17,002 bases of DNA. Origin: Arenimonas sp. (GTDB lineage Bacteria > Pseudomonadota > Gammaproteobacteria > Xanthomonadales > Xanthomonadaceae). Shown here in pieces: positions 1-6,547 of this stretch. The notes under the pieces were generated by a model. The model was given only the letters and a program-made list of their open reading frames with translations. It was not told where the DNA came from and made no database searches. The stretch lies in NCBI GenBank assembly GCA_003497545.1, contig DNNT01000162.1, forward strand, positions 1-17,002, given 5' to 3'. The position numbers and the translations under genes are program-made. The number at the start of each line of letters is the position of its first letter. The first letter of the stretch is position 1.

Positions 1-744
1 TGCGCCGAGATCACCGGCCAGCCGCTCGACGGCCTGATGGGCCTGGCCCCGGACTACAAGCCGGAGAACACCGACACCCGCACCGCCGAGGAGTGGGTGT
101 CGATCGCCGCCGAGTCCAACCCGAGCCTGAAGGCCGCCGAGCTGGGCCTGGCCGCCGCCGAGCGCGACATCGGCACCGCGCGCTCCGCGCACCTGCCTTC
201 GCTGTCGGCCAGCGCCTCGATCAGCGACAGCGCCGGCTGGCAGAGCGAATTCCCGGGCGGCCCGAACAGCTCCGGCGGCGGCAACTCGGTCGGCATCTCG
301 CTCAGCATGCCGCTTTACGCCGGTGGCGCCGTGCAGTCGCAGGTGCGTCAGGCCGTGCACGGCCGCGACATCGCCGCCGACCAGCTCGAGCAGGCCCGCC
401 GCTCGGTGGTGCGCCAGACCCGCAACGCCCAGCGCTCGCTGTCCGCCGGCGCCGCCGAAGTCGAGGCGCGCCGCCTGTCGGTGGTGTCCGCCCAGGCCGC
501 GTACGAAGCCAGCGAAGCCGGTCTCGAAGTGGGCACCCGCACCATCGTCGACGTGCTGATCACCCAGCAGGCGCTGTTCCTGGCCCAGCGCGAATATGCG
601 CGTTCGCGCCACGCCTTCCTGGTCAACACCCTGCGCCTGAAGCAGGCCGCCGGCACCATTTCGCTGGAAGACCTGCAGGAAGTGAACGCGGTGCTGGTGA
701 ACGACGCCGAGGCCGCGCTCGCCGCGTCCGACGCCGAGGGCTGA
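1..744 (+). CDS. TolC-family outer membrane efflux protein, 3' part only
   Basis: The reading frame is already open at base 1 and ends at the TGA at 742-744, so about 247 C-terminal residues are visible and the start lies outside the window. The protein has the features of the outer-membrane channel of type I secretion and RND pumps: long alanine-rich, heptad-like helices with few charges, an amphipathic strand segment (SVGISLSMPLYAGG), and the family hallmark GTRTIVDVL near bases 529-555, followed by QQALFLAQREYARSRH and LVNTLRLKQAAG. These correspond to the second half of the internally repeated TolC fold (beta strands then coiled-coil helices of the periplasmic tunnel). In the cell it would form a trimeric exit duct. 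It could serve the RND pump encoded at the other end of the window, but it lies about 13 kb away and TolC proteins are shared between pumps. It converges on waaA with 23 bases between the stops. The family call is secure; the exact pump partner is unknown. Confidence 0.93.
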   Translation, partial: CAEITGQPLDGLMGLAPDYKPENTDTRTAEEWVSIAAESNPSLKAAELGLAAAERDIGTARSAHLPSLSASASISDSAGWQSEFPGGPNSSGGGNSVGISLSMPLYAGGAVQSQVRQAVHGRDIAADQLEQARRSVVRQTRNAQRSLSAGAAEVEARRLSVVSAQAAYEASEAGLEVGTRTIVDVLITQQALFLAQREYARSRHAFLVNTLRLKQAAGTISLEDLQEVNAVLVNDAEAALAASDAEG

Positions 745-757
745 GCCCTCCCCCGCG

Positions 758-782
758 GGCCGGTGCGCTAGCCGCGCCGGCC
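758..782. terminator. Stem-loop at the tolC/waaA convergent junction
   Basis: GGCCGGTGCG (758-767) and CGCGCCGGCC (773-782) form a 10-pair stem, with one G-U possibility, around the loop CTAGC. The waaA stop codon (CTA on the plus strand, 768-770) sits in the loop. There is no T-run on either side, so this is not a classical intrinsic terminator. It may slow polymerase or protect 3' ends on both strands. Confidence 0.45.
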
Positions 783-2072
783 TGCCAGCACCTGGTCCGC
801 GAGGTCCAGCGTGCGAGCCAGGGCCCCGGCCAGCGCGCGCATCTCGGTGCGCGCCGCCTGGCCCATCCGGCGCCGACGCTCCGGGTCGGCGACCAGCGCC
901 CGCACCGCCTCGGCCATCTGCTCCCCGTCCGCCACCTGCAGCAGGCCGCCGCCGTCGCGCAGGCGGTTGGTGACTTCGTTGAAGTTGAAGGTGTGCGGGC
1001 CCACCACGCTGGGCACGCCCAGCGAGGCCGGCTCGAGCACGTTGTGCCCGCCCACCCGGCACAGGCTGCCGCCCACGAAGGCCAGGTCGGCCGCCGCGAA
1101 AAACCACAGCAGCTCGCCGATGGTGTCGATCACGAACACCTGCGTCGTGCGTCCCGGCAGGCGCTGCGAGCGGCGGCAGCGGATTTTCAGCCCGGCCTCG
1201 CGCAGGGTCTCGGCCACCGGCCCGAAACGTTCGGGGTGGCGCGGCGCCCACAGCAGCAGCGCGTCGGGCCGCTCGGCCAGCAGGCGCTGGTGCGCGGCCA
1301 GCACCTGCGCCTCCTCGGGGCCGTGCGTGCTGGCGGCAATCCAGACCGGGCGCGATTCGCCCCAGCCACGCCGCCACAGCAATGCCTGCTCGGCCACGCC
1401 CTCGGGCAGGTGCAGGTCGTACTTGAGGTTGCCGGTGACGACGATGCGCGCCGGGTTGGCGCCGATCTGCGCCAGCCGCTCGGCGTCGGCGCGCGACTGC
1501 GCCGCCACCAGGCTCACGGCCTGCATCGCCACCCTGGCCAGCGTGCGCACCGGCAGGTAGCCGCGCAGCGAACGCTCGGACAGGCGCGCGTTGACCATCA
1601 TCAGCGGAATGCCGCGGCGCGCGCATTCGACGTAGAGGTTCAGCCAGATCTCGGTCTCGACGATGATCGCCAGCGCCGGCCGCGCGCGGTCCAGGAAACG
1701 CCGCACCATCGAGCGCAGGTCGTAGGGCAGGTAGACGTGCTTGACCCGGTCGCCCCAGAGCGCGCGCACGCGTTCGGAACCGGTGGGCGTGATGGTGGTG
1801 ACCAGCAGCGGCCGGCCCGGGTAACGCTGCAGCAGGCCGTCCACCAACGGGCGCGCGGCGATCACTTCGCCCACCGACACCGCGTGCACCCAGATCGAAT
1901 CGTGCAGGTCGAGCTTGCCCTCGAGCCAGCCGTAGCGCTCGGTCCAGCGCTGCAGGTATTCGCGCTGGCGCATGCCGCGCCAGATCAGGTGGTAGAGCGT
2001 GATCGGGAAGGCCAGGCGCAGGACCAGCGCGTACAGGCCCATCAGCACGCGCTGTCCAAGGGTGAGTTGCAT
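768..2072 (-). CDS. waaA: 3-deoxy-D-manno-octulosonic acid (Kdo) transferase
   Basis: This 434-residue protein transfers Kdo from CMP-Kdo to the lipid A precursor at the inner face of the cytoplasmic membrane, the first step of LPS core assembly. The length fits the family (about 420-440). Visible features: an N-terminal hydrophobic anchor (residues about 9-30); WVHAVSVGE at 61-69, whose Glu69 corresponds to the catalytic base of WaaA enzymes; TTITPTG at 92-98; VETEIW at 138-143; NARLSERS at 161-168; and the CMP-Kdo-binding stretch GGHNVLEP at 341-348. In the usual VETEIWPN motif the proline is leucine here, a mild deviation. The open frame continues upstream without a stop well into the opposite-strand acyltransferase gene, but the conserved protein begins at the ATG at 2072. 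That start has no Shine-Dalgarno and a -10-like TATCCT seven bases away. The gene is divergent from a lipid A acyltransferase gene and convergent with the TolC-family gene. Whether it adds one or two Kdo residues cannot be read from the sequence. Confidence 0.96.
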   Translation of the reverse strand: MQLTLGQRVLMGLYALVLRLAFPITLYHLIWRGMRQREYLQRWTERYGWLEGKLDLHDSIWVHAVSVGEVIAARPLVDGLLQRYPGRPLLVTTITPTGSERVRALWGDRVKHVYLPYDLRSMVRRFLDRARPALAIIVETEIWLNLYVECARRGIPLMMVNARLSERSLRGYLPVRTLARVAMQAVSLVAAQSRADAERLAQIGANPARIVVTGNLKYDLHLPEGVAEQALLWRRGWGESRPVWIAASTHGPEEAQVLAAHQRLLAERPDALLLWAPRHPERFGPVAETLREAGLKIRCRRSQRLPGRTTQVFVIDTIGELLWFFAAADLAFVGGSLCRVGGHNVLEPASLGVPSVVGPHTFNFNEVTNRLRDGGGLLQVADGEQMAEAVRALVADPERRRRMGQAARTEMRALAGALARTLDLADQVLAGRRG

Positions 2073-2079
2073 GGGCGGC

Positions 2080-2085
2080 AGGATA
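2080..2085 (-). promoter_or_regulatory. -10-like box of waaA (TATCCT)
   Basis: On the minus strand TATCCT lies seven bases before the waaA ATG at 2072, in otherwise G/C-only sequence, and no Shine-Dalgarno follows it. A transcript from here would start at or within a base or so of the ATG. No good -35 hexamer is visible. Confidence 0.35.
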
Positions 2086-2120
2086 CCCGACCTCGCCCGC
2101 GGCGCGGTGGCGCCAGCGGC

Positions 2121-2126
2121 TAGAAT
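2121..2126 (+). promoter_or_regulatory. -10-like box of the lipid A acyltransferase gene (TAGAAT)
   Basis: TAGAAT is an A/T-rich hexamer, a five-of-six match to TATAAT, nine bases before the ATG at 2136. No Shine-Dalgarno lies between. No -35 match is seen 16-18 bases upstream. The placement predicts a very short leader or a leaderless mRNA. Confidence 0.4.
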
Positions 2127-2135
2127 GTCGGCCGC

Positions 2136-3047
2136 ATGGCCACGCCCGACCTTCCGCCGCCGCCGCTGTCCCCGCGCACCTGGCCCACCTGGCTGCTGGT
2201 GGGCCTGGGCTGGACCGTGGCGCGCTGGCCGTGGTGGCTGCAGCGCGCCACCGGGCCCTGGCTGGGGCGCGTGCTGTACCGGCTGCTGCCGGGCCGCCGG
2301 CGCGTGGCCGCCACCAACCTCGCGCTGTGTTTCCCGGAACGCGACGAAGCCGCGCGCGCCGCCCTGCTGCGCGCGAACTTCGAATCGCTCGGCCTGGGCC
2401 TGTTCGAATTCCTGCGCGCCTGGTGGGGCCGCTTGGCGCCGGTGGACCGCGGCTTCGAAATCACCGGGCTGGAACACCTGCGCGCCGCGCAAGAAGGTGG
2501 CCGCGGCGTGATCCTGGTGTCGGCGCACTTCACCACGCTGGAAGTCTGCCTGCGCCTGCTCTGCCAGCACGTGCGCCTGGGCGCGATGTACCGCCCGCAC
2601 GAGCAGGCGGCCATGGAATGGGCGGTCAAGCGCGGCCGCCTGCGCCACGCCGAGGCCATGTTCGCGCGCGACGAACTGCGCCCGGCCATCCGCCACCTCA
2701 AGCAGGGCGGCGTGCTGTGGTTCGCGCCCGACCAGGAAACGCGGCGCGGCGACAGCGTGTTCGTGCCCTTCTTCGGCCAGCCGGCCTGGAGCCTCACCTC
2801 CACCCACCAGCTGGCGCGGCTGAGCGGCGCGGCGGTGCTGCCGCTGTTCCACGAACGCCTGCCCGACGGCCGCTACCGCATCGAGGTGCTGCCGCCGCTG
2901 GAAGGTTTCCCCACCCGCGACGCCACCGCCGACACCGCCCGCATCATGGCCACGCTCGAAGGCCTGGTGCGCCGCCGGCCCGAGCAATACCTGTGGCTGC
3001 ACCAGCGCTTCAAGCGCCAGCCCGACGGCACCCGCCGCCGGTATTGA
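2136..3047 (+). CDS. lpxL: Lipid A biosynthesis lauroyl-type acyltransferase (LpxL/HtrB family)
   Basis: This 303-residue membrane-associated enzyme transfers a secondary acyl chain from acyl-ACP to the Kdo-lipid A precursor. The family length is about 300-310. Seen in the sequence: an N-terminal hydrophobic anchor (about residues 17-35); the conserved RRRVAATNLALCFPE segment near 54-68; the catalytic HX4E motif at His131-Glu136 (HFTTLE); MYRPHEQ at 151-157; APDQ at 197-200; and VPFFG at 210-214. The start ATG at 2136 places the anchor at the N-terminus as expected. There is no Shine-Dalgarno and a TAGAAT box sits nine bases upstream. Its neighbour to the left is divergent waaA, which makes the substrate for LpxL-type enzymes. 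On the right it converges on a second acyltransferase of the same family, with adjacent stop codons. It could act at the LpxL or the LpxM position, and chain length cannot be inferred. The family call is strong; the symbol is the best guess of the two paralogues. Confidence 0.9.
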   Translation: MATPDLPPPPLSPRTWPTWLLVGLGWTVARWPWWLQRATGPWLGRVLYRLLPGRRRVAATNLALCFPERDEAARAALLRANFESLGLGLFEFLRAWWGRLAPVDRGFEITGLEHLRAAQEGGRGVILVSAHFTTLEVCLRLLCQHVRLGAMYRPHEQAAMEWAVKRGRLRHAEAMFARDELRPAIRHLKQGGVLWFAPDQETRRGDSVFVPFFGQPAWSLTSTHQLARLSGAAVLPLFHERLPDGRYRIEVLPPLEGFPTRDATADTARIMATLEGLVRRRPEQYLWLHQRFKRQPDGTRRRY

Positions 3048-3062
3048 TCAATACACCGGCGG
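3035..3062. terminator. Palindrome spanning both stop codons of the convergent acyltransferase genes
   Basis: GTATTGATCAATAC (3041-3054) is a perfect 14-base palindrome. Its centre, TGATCA, contains the TGA of the plus-strand gene (3045-3047) and the TGA of the minus-strand gene (3048-3050). Outside it, CCGCCGG (3035-3041) can pair with CCGGCGG (3056-3062), leaving a two-base bulge (3054-3055). No T-run follows in either direction. It may be a bidirectional 3'-end structure. Confidence 0.5.
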
Positions 3063-3926
3063 CTCGCCCGGCGGCCGCGTCTTGAACCGGCGATGCGCCC
3101 ACAGGTACTGCTCCGGGCATTCGCGCACCACGGTTTCCAGCTCGCGCATGTAGCGCGCGGCGTCTTCCACCGGGTCGCCCGAGGGCCAGCCCGGCCACGG
3201 CGCCTCGACGCGCACGTGGTAGCGGCCATCGTCGCCGCGGCGGTACCAGAACGGCAGCAGCACCGCGTTCGCGCGTTTCACCAGGTCGGGCGTGGCGGTG
3301 AGCGTGGCCGCGGGCACGCCGAAGAACGGCACAAAGGCGTTCTGGTAGGTGAAATTCTGGTCGGCCGAATACACCACCGCCTCGCCGCCGGAGAGCGCGC
3401 GCAGCAGCCCGCGCACGTCCTTCTTGCCGATGCTCGGCCCGTACACCGCCGCGCGCGAGCGCTCGAACCACGACTCCAGGCAGGCATTGTTGTGCCGGCG
3501 CACCACCACCCGCGGCGAACGCCCCAGCGCCTCGCCCAGCAGGCGCACGGCGAGTTCGGTGTGGGTGAAGTGGCCGCACATCAGCAGCACGCCCTGGCCA
3601 CGGGCCTTCGCGGCGCGCAGGTGTTCGAGCCCGGTGACGTCGGCCAGGCCCGCCAGCGCGGGCGAAGGCGCATGCCAGGCGCGCAGCAGTTCGAGCGCGC
3701 CAATGACGGTGTTCACCACGCTGGCGTCGGCCAGGCGCCGGCGCGCCGTGGCATCGATCCCGGGGAAACACAGGTCCACGTTGATGCGGGCGATGCGCCG
3801 GCGCGAACGCAGCAGCGGCCAGGCCAGCCAAGCCAGGACGCGGCCCAGGGCCAGCAGCCCGCGCTGCGGCAGGCGCGCCACCGCCTTCGCCAGCAAGTCA
3901 AACAGGGGCAGCAGCGCGCAGGCCAC
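3048..3926 (-). CDS. Second LpxL/LpxM-family lysophospholipid acyltransferase
   Basis: This 292-residue homologue of the gene facing it belongs to the same family of ACP-dependent lipid A secondary acyltransferases. Motifs seen: an N-terminal hydrophobic segment (residues 5-40, LLPLFDLLAK...LAWPLL); RRRIARINVDLCFPG at 42-56; catalytic HX4E at His119-Glu124 (HFTHTE); VVVRRHNN; YSADQNFTYQNAFVPFFG; and the C-terminal ECPEQYLWAHRRFK, which closely parallels the paralogue's RRPEQYLWLHQRFK. The start chosen is GTG at 3926, five bases after the TGA of the upstream membrane protein gene. No ATG gives the conserved N-terminus, and the open frame further upstream only overlaps that gene. The tight spacing makes it the last gene of the minus-strand operon starting at 6492. 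It likely performs the second acyloxyacyl addition (the LpxM role) or modifies another lipid. Which paralogue does which step is not decided by sequence alone. Confidence 0.87.
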   Translation of the reverse strand: MACALLPLFDLLAKAVARLPQRGLLALGRVLAWLAWPLLRSRRRIARINVDLCFPGIDATARRRLADASVVNTVIGALELLRAWHAPSPALAGLADVTGLEHLRAAKARGQGVLLMCGHFTHTELAVRLLGEALGRSPRVVVRRHNNACLESWFERSRAAVYGPSIGKKDVRGLLRALSGGEAVVYSADQNFTYQNAFVPFFGVPAATLTATPDLVKRANAVLLPFWYRRGDDGRYHVRVEAPWPGWPSGDPVEDAARYMRELETVVRECPEQYLWAHRRFKTRPPGEPPVY

Positions 3927-3931
3927 GCGGC

Positions 3932-5182
3932 TCAGTCCGCGGCGCGGCCGCCGTCGGCCAGCAGGCTGCCGGCGTACAGCGCCGCCAGCAGCAGCGTCAG
4001 CCCGCCCCAGAAAGTGGAATAGAACGCGAGGTGGGTGTTGAGCGGGAACACCGTCACCGCCAGCGCCAGCGCCGGTGCGCGCGCGCGCAGCCGCGCCTCC
4101 GGCGTGGCGAAACGCCAGGCGCGGCAGGCCAGCGCCACGCCGCCCAGCCAGCACAGCAGGCCGACCAGGCCCGTTTCGCTCAGCACCTCGAGCACGATCT
4201 GGTGCGCGTGGTAACCCGCGCCGTGGTCGCCGTCGCGCAGCCAGGGGTCGTCGGGCGCCGCGTAGTGCGGGTAGGCGTCGCGGAAACCACGCACGCCGAC
4301 GCCGTTCACCGGGTGCGCCGCGGCCATGCGCAGCGCCGTCGCCCAGATCGGCAGGCGGCCCGACAGCGCGTGGTCCATGCCTTCGGGGCTGCCGGCAAGG
4401 ACGGCTTCGGTGCGCTCGATGCGCTGCTGCAGCTTGTCCGACCCCAGGGTGGCCACGCACAGCACGGCCATGGCGCCCAGGGCCAGCGCCACGATCACGC
4501 GCCGGTTGCGGAACTGCTGCCAGGCGCTGAACACCAGCACCAGGCCCAGCGTCACCCACGAGGCGCGCGCGCCGGCCAGCAGCACCACCGCCACCAGCAC
4601 CAAGGCCGTCACCAGCCAGCCGGCCAGACCGAACCGGTCGGCGGCGGACGTGAGCGGGAAAGGCGCCAGGCTGGCCAGCACCAGGCCCAGCTTGAGGTTG
4701 TCGGCGCCGAACACGCCGCTGAGGCGGTCGGCCGTGGCCGGCCCGCCCAGGCTGAAGCCGGTGGCCGCCTGCACCAGCGCATCGAGCAACCAGACGCCCA
4801 GGATCACCGCCAGGCCGGCGAAGGTCAGGCGGCGACCGCGGTCGGTAGCCACGGCAATCGCGACGAGCCACAGGAAAGGCAGGTAGCGCAGGTCGAGCAG
4901 GGACTCGCGCAGCGCGCGCCCGGGGTTGTAGGCGTCGAGCGAAGAGATCAGCTCGGGCAGCCAGTAGCTCAGGAACAGCACGCTGGTCAGCGCCCAGGCC
5001 TCGTGGCTGAGCAGCACCATGCCGCCGCGGAAACGCCGCAGCGCCAGCAGCGCCAGCGCCAGCAGCGAGCCCAGGGAAAGCACCGTTTCCGCCGGACCCG
5101 GCAGCGGCCACAGCGCCACGAACGCGAGCACCCACCAGGGGGCCCAGCGCAGGCGGGCTTCAGACGGAGACGAGGCGGGCAT
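3932..5182 (-). CDS. O-antigen ligase/polymerase-type membrane protein (WaaL/Wzy family)
   Basis: This 416-residue, strongly hydrophobic inner-membrane protein has about ten to twelve predicted membrane segments. Members of the Wzy_C/WaaL family either ligate undecaprenyl-linked O-chain to lipid A-core or polymerise O units, acting in the periplasmic leaflet. Features: hydrophobic stretches from residue 14 onward; RASW at 207-210 at a membrane boundary; then a large periplasmic loop from about 250 to 330 with HPVNGVGVRGF (290-300) and YHAHQIVLEVLSETGLVG (324-341). The last corresponds to the family's H-x-H/N...E-x-G-x-x-G signature. The ATG at 5182 overlaps the 3' end of the glycosyltransferase gene by 23 bases, and the downstream acyltransferase begins five bases after its stop, so these genes are translationally packed in one operon. 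The LPS setting favours a WaaL-type ligase, but ligases and polymerases cannot be separated confidently from sequence, so no symbol is assigned. Confidence 0.85.
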   Translation of the reverse strand: MPASSPSEARLRWAPWWVLAFVALWPLPGPAETVLSLGSLLALALLALRRFRGGMVLLSHEAWALTSVLFLSYWLPELISSLDAYNPGRALRESLLDLRYLPFLWLVAIAVATDRGRRLTFAGLAVILGVWLLDALVQAATGFSLGGPATADRLSGVFGADNLKLGLVLASLAPFPLTSAADRFGLAGWLVTALVLVAVVLLAGARASWVTLGLVLVFSAWQQFRNRRVIVALALGAMAVLCVATLGSDKLQQRIERTEAVLAGSPEGMDHALSGRLPIWATALRMAAAHPVNGVGVRGFRDAYPHYAAPDDPWLRDGDHGAGYHAHQIVLEVLSETGLVGLLCWLGGVALACRAWRFATPEARLRARAPALALAVTVFPLNTHLAFYSTFWGGLTLLLAALYAGSLLADGGRAAD

Positions 5183-6269
5183 AAAGGTCCAGGGTGGCGG
5201 ACTGCATGGCCGCCAGGGTGTGCGGCATGGTAACCGGCACCGGCGGCGGCGCGGCAAGCAGGACGCGCGCGGCCACGGCGAGCGCGGCGTGTTCCCCCAC
5301 GGGAACCGCACCGGCCGGGTACAGCGCGCCCAGCAGTTCGCCGACGCCGCCGTGGGCCCAGCCCAGCACCGGCCGGCCGACCGAGAGCGCCTCGAGCACG
5401 GTGCGGCCGAAGGCCTCGGGTTTGTTCGACACCTGCAGCACCAGGTCGGCGACGGCGTAGGCGTCAAGCACGTCGCTGCGCGGCTCGCTGATGGCAAGCG
5501 CGCTGGCCACGCCCAGCGACGACGCCAGCGCTTCGAGCTCGGCCAGGTAGGCTTCGCGGCCCGGTTCGCGCGCGCCCAGCAGCCACAGGCGCGCGTCTTC
5601 GCCACCGGCACGCAGCGCGGCCAGCAGGCGGATGGCGTCGGCGTGGCCCTTCAGGCGCGTGCCGCGACCGGGCAGCAGCAGCAGGCGGCCACCCTGCAGC
5701 GCCGGATGTTCGGCGGCGAAGCGCGCGCGCCAGGCAGCGTCGGGCTGGTGTCCGCGCGGGAACTGCGCCGGGTCGATGCCGCGCGGGATCACCTGCAGCT
5801 TCGCCGGGTCGGTGCCGGGCCAGTGCCGCAGCACGTGCGCGCGCACGGTGTCGGACACGCACACCACGCGTTCGCCGCGGCACAGGATGCCGCTGTAGCG
5901 CCCGGGCGAATTCAGGCCGTGCACGGTGGTGACGAAACGTGGCCGCGGCGCCGGCAGGCCGCGCAGCGCGAACCAGCCCAGCCAGGCCGGCAGCCGCGAG
6001 CGTGCGTGCACGATGTCGGGTTCCAGCGCGGCCAGTTGCGCACGCAGCCGGCGCATCGTGGCGAAGGCGCGCAGGGACTTCGCGCCGATGGGCAGTTCGA
6101 TGTGTTCGCTGCCACCGGCGAGCAGCGCCGCCACCAGGCGCCCGCCCGCCGACACCACGACCGAACGGTGCCCGGCCGCGACCAGCGCAGCGGCGATTTC
6201 AAGGGTGGAGCGTTCGACCCCGCCGCTGTGCAGCGCGGGCAGGAGTTGGACGACGGTAAGGCGGCGCAA
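5160..6269 (-). CDS. Family 4 glycosyltransferase (GT-B fold), probable LPS core enzyme
   Basis: This 369-residue retaining glycosyltransferase of the GT4 (group 1) type would use a nucleotide sugar to extend LPS core or a lipid-linked sugar in the cytoplasm. The N-terminal Rossmann half opens with VVQLLPALHSGGVERSTLEIA (6-26), the glycine-rich acceptor loop typical of GT4. EPDIVHARS is at 83-91, TTVHG at 114-118, VCVSD at 136-140 and IPRGID at 161-166. The donor half has LPGRGTRLKGH at 199-209 and the EX7E nucleotide-sugar site at Glu285-Glu293 within PEAFGRTVLEALSVG. The start is TTG at 6269; no ATG or GTG gives the full Rossmann start, and no clear Shine-Dalgarno precedes it. It begins 20 bases after the zinc-ribbon gene stop and overlaps the next gene by 23 bases, consistent with coupled translation. 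Sugar donor and linkage are unknown. Confidence 0.88.
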   Translation of the reverse strand: MRRLTVVQLLPALHSGGVERSTLEIAAALVAAGHRSVVVSAGGRLVAALLAGGSEHIELPIGAKSLRAFATMRRLRAQLAALEPDIVHARSRLPAWLGWFALRGLPAPRPRFVTTVHGLNSPGRYSGILCRGERVVCVSDTVRAHVLRHWPGTDPAKLQVIPRGIDPAQFPRGHQPDAAWRARFAAEHPALQGGRLLLLPGRGTRLKGHADAIRLLAALRAGGEDARLWLLGAREPGREAYLAELEALASSLGVASALAISEPRSDVLDAYAVADLVLQVSNKPEAFGRTVLEALSVGRPVLGWAHGGVGELLGALYPAGAVPVGEHAALAVAARVLLAAPPPVPVTMPHTLAAMQSATLDLYARLVSV

Positions 6270-6288
6270 GGCCGGGCCCGCCGCGCCG

Positions 6289-6492
6289 TCAGTCCTTGAG
6301 TACGAAGACGGCGCCGCAATACGGGCAGGTGGCGCTGCCCGTGGCTTCGATCGGCAGGTAGACGCGCGGGTGGGAATTCCACAGCGCCATGGCCGGCGTC
6401 GGGCAGGACAGCGGCAGCTCGGAGCGCTGCACCTCGTAGCGGCGCTCGGCGTTGGCCGGGGCGCGGGCGGTGGCGGTGTCGGTACGCGACAT
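6289..6492 (-). CDS. CHCC zinc-finger domain protein (NDUFS6-like), 67 aa
   Basis: This small cytoplasmic protein carries a zinc ribbon of the zf-CHCC family: Cys at position 30 (SCPTP), His at 40 in WNSHPRVYLPI, and the pair CPYC at 55-58, ending AVFVLKD. That C-H-C-C spacing is the same as in the zinc-binding domain of the mitochondrial complex I subunit NDUFS6 and its bacterial homologues. Its biochemical role in bacteria is not established. The ATG at 6492 is chosen because an AGGA lies nine bases upstream; the longer upstream frame is low-complexity Arg/Ser. That Shine-Dalgarno is buried in a perfect dyad (6499-6521). The gene appears to lead the operon continuing with glycosyltransferase, WaaL-like protein and acyltransferase. 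From general knowledge, small genes of this family often lie near LPS core genes in proteobacteria, but no functional link is proven. Confidence 0.9.
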   Translation of the reverse strand: MSRTDTATARAPANAERRYEVQRSELPLSCPTPAMALWNSHPRVYLPIEATGSATCPYCGAVFVLKD

Positions 6493-6498
6493 GGGCGG

Positions 6499-6521
6499 GG
6501 TTCCTCGGAGTCCGAGGAACC
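6499..6521 (-). promoter_or_regulatory. Perfect 23-base dyad between promoter and ATG of the zinc-ribbon gene
   Basis: Eleven-base arms GGTTCCTCGGA and TCCGAGGAACC meet at a single central base. On the minus strand the dyad begins directly after a TAAAAT box and ends seven bases before the ATG at 6492. As RNA it folds to a 10-pair stem with a three-base loop, and the AGGA ribosome binding site is in the 3' arm. As DNA it is a symmetrical site over the expected transcription start. Either a repressor operator or a leader hairpin that hides the ribosome site would fit. Confidence 0.6.
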
Positions 6522-6527
6522 ATTTTA
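6522..6527 (-). promoter_or_regulatory. -10-like box (TAAAAT) of the zinc-ribbon/LPS operon
   Basis: TAAAAT on the minus strand matches five of six -10 consensus bases and lies just past the 3' end of the YceI-family gene. No convincing -35 is seen, as the sequence upstream is G/C-rich. It abuts the 23-base dyad, so the start site would fall inside the dyad. Confidence 0.45.
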
Positions 6528-6547
6528 CACGCGCCGCCCCGCGCCGC

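Noticed and set aside
93..2123. Plus-strand open frame of 676 codons over the tolC end and waaA
   Set aside because: It is out of frame with the TolC-family gene and antisense to waaA; it is Arg/Ala/His-rich without motifs.
2073..3002. N-terminal extension of waaA to a start at 3002
   Set aside because: The frame is open but antisense to the acyltransferase gene and shows no conservation. The WaaA family begins with the membrane anchor found at the 2072 start.
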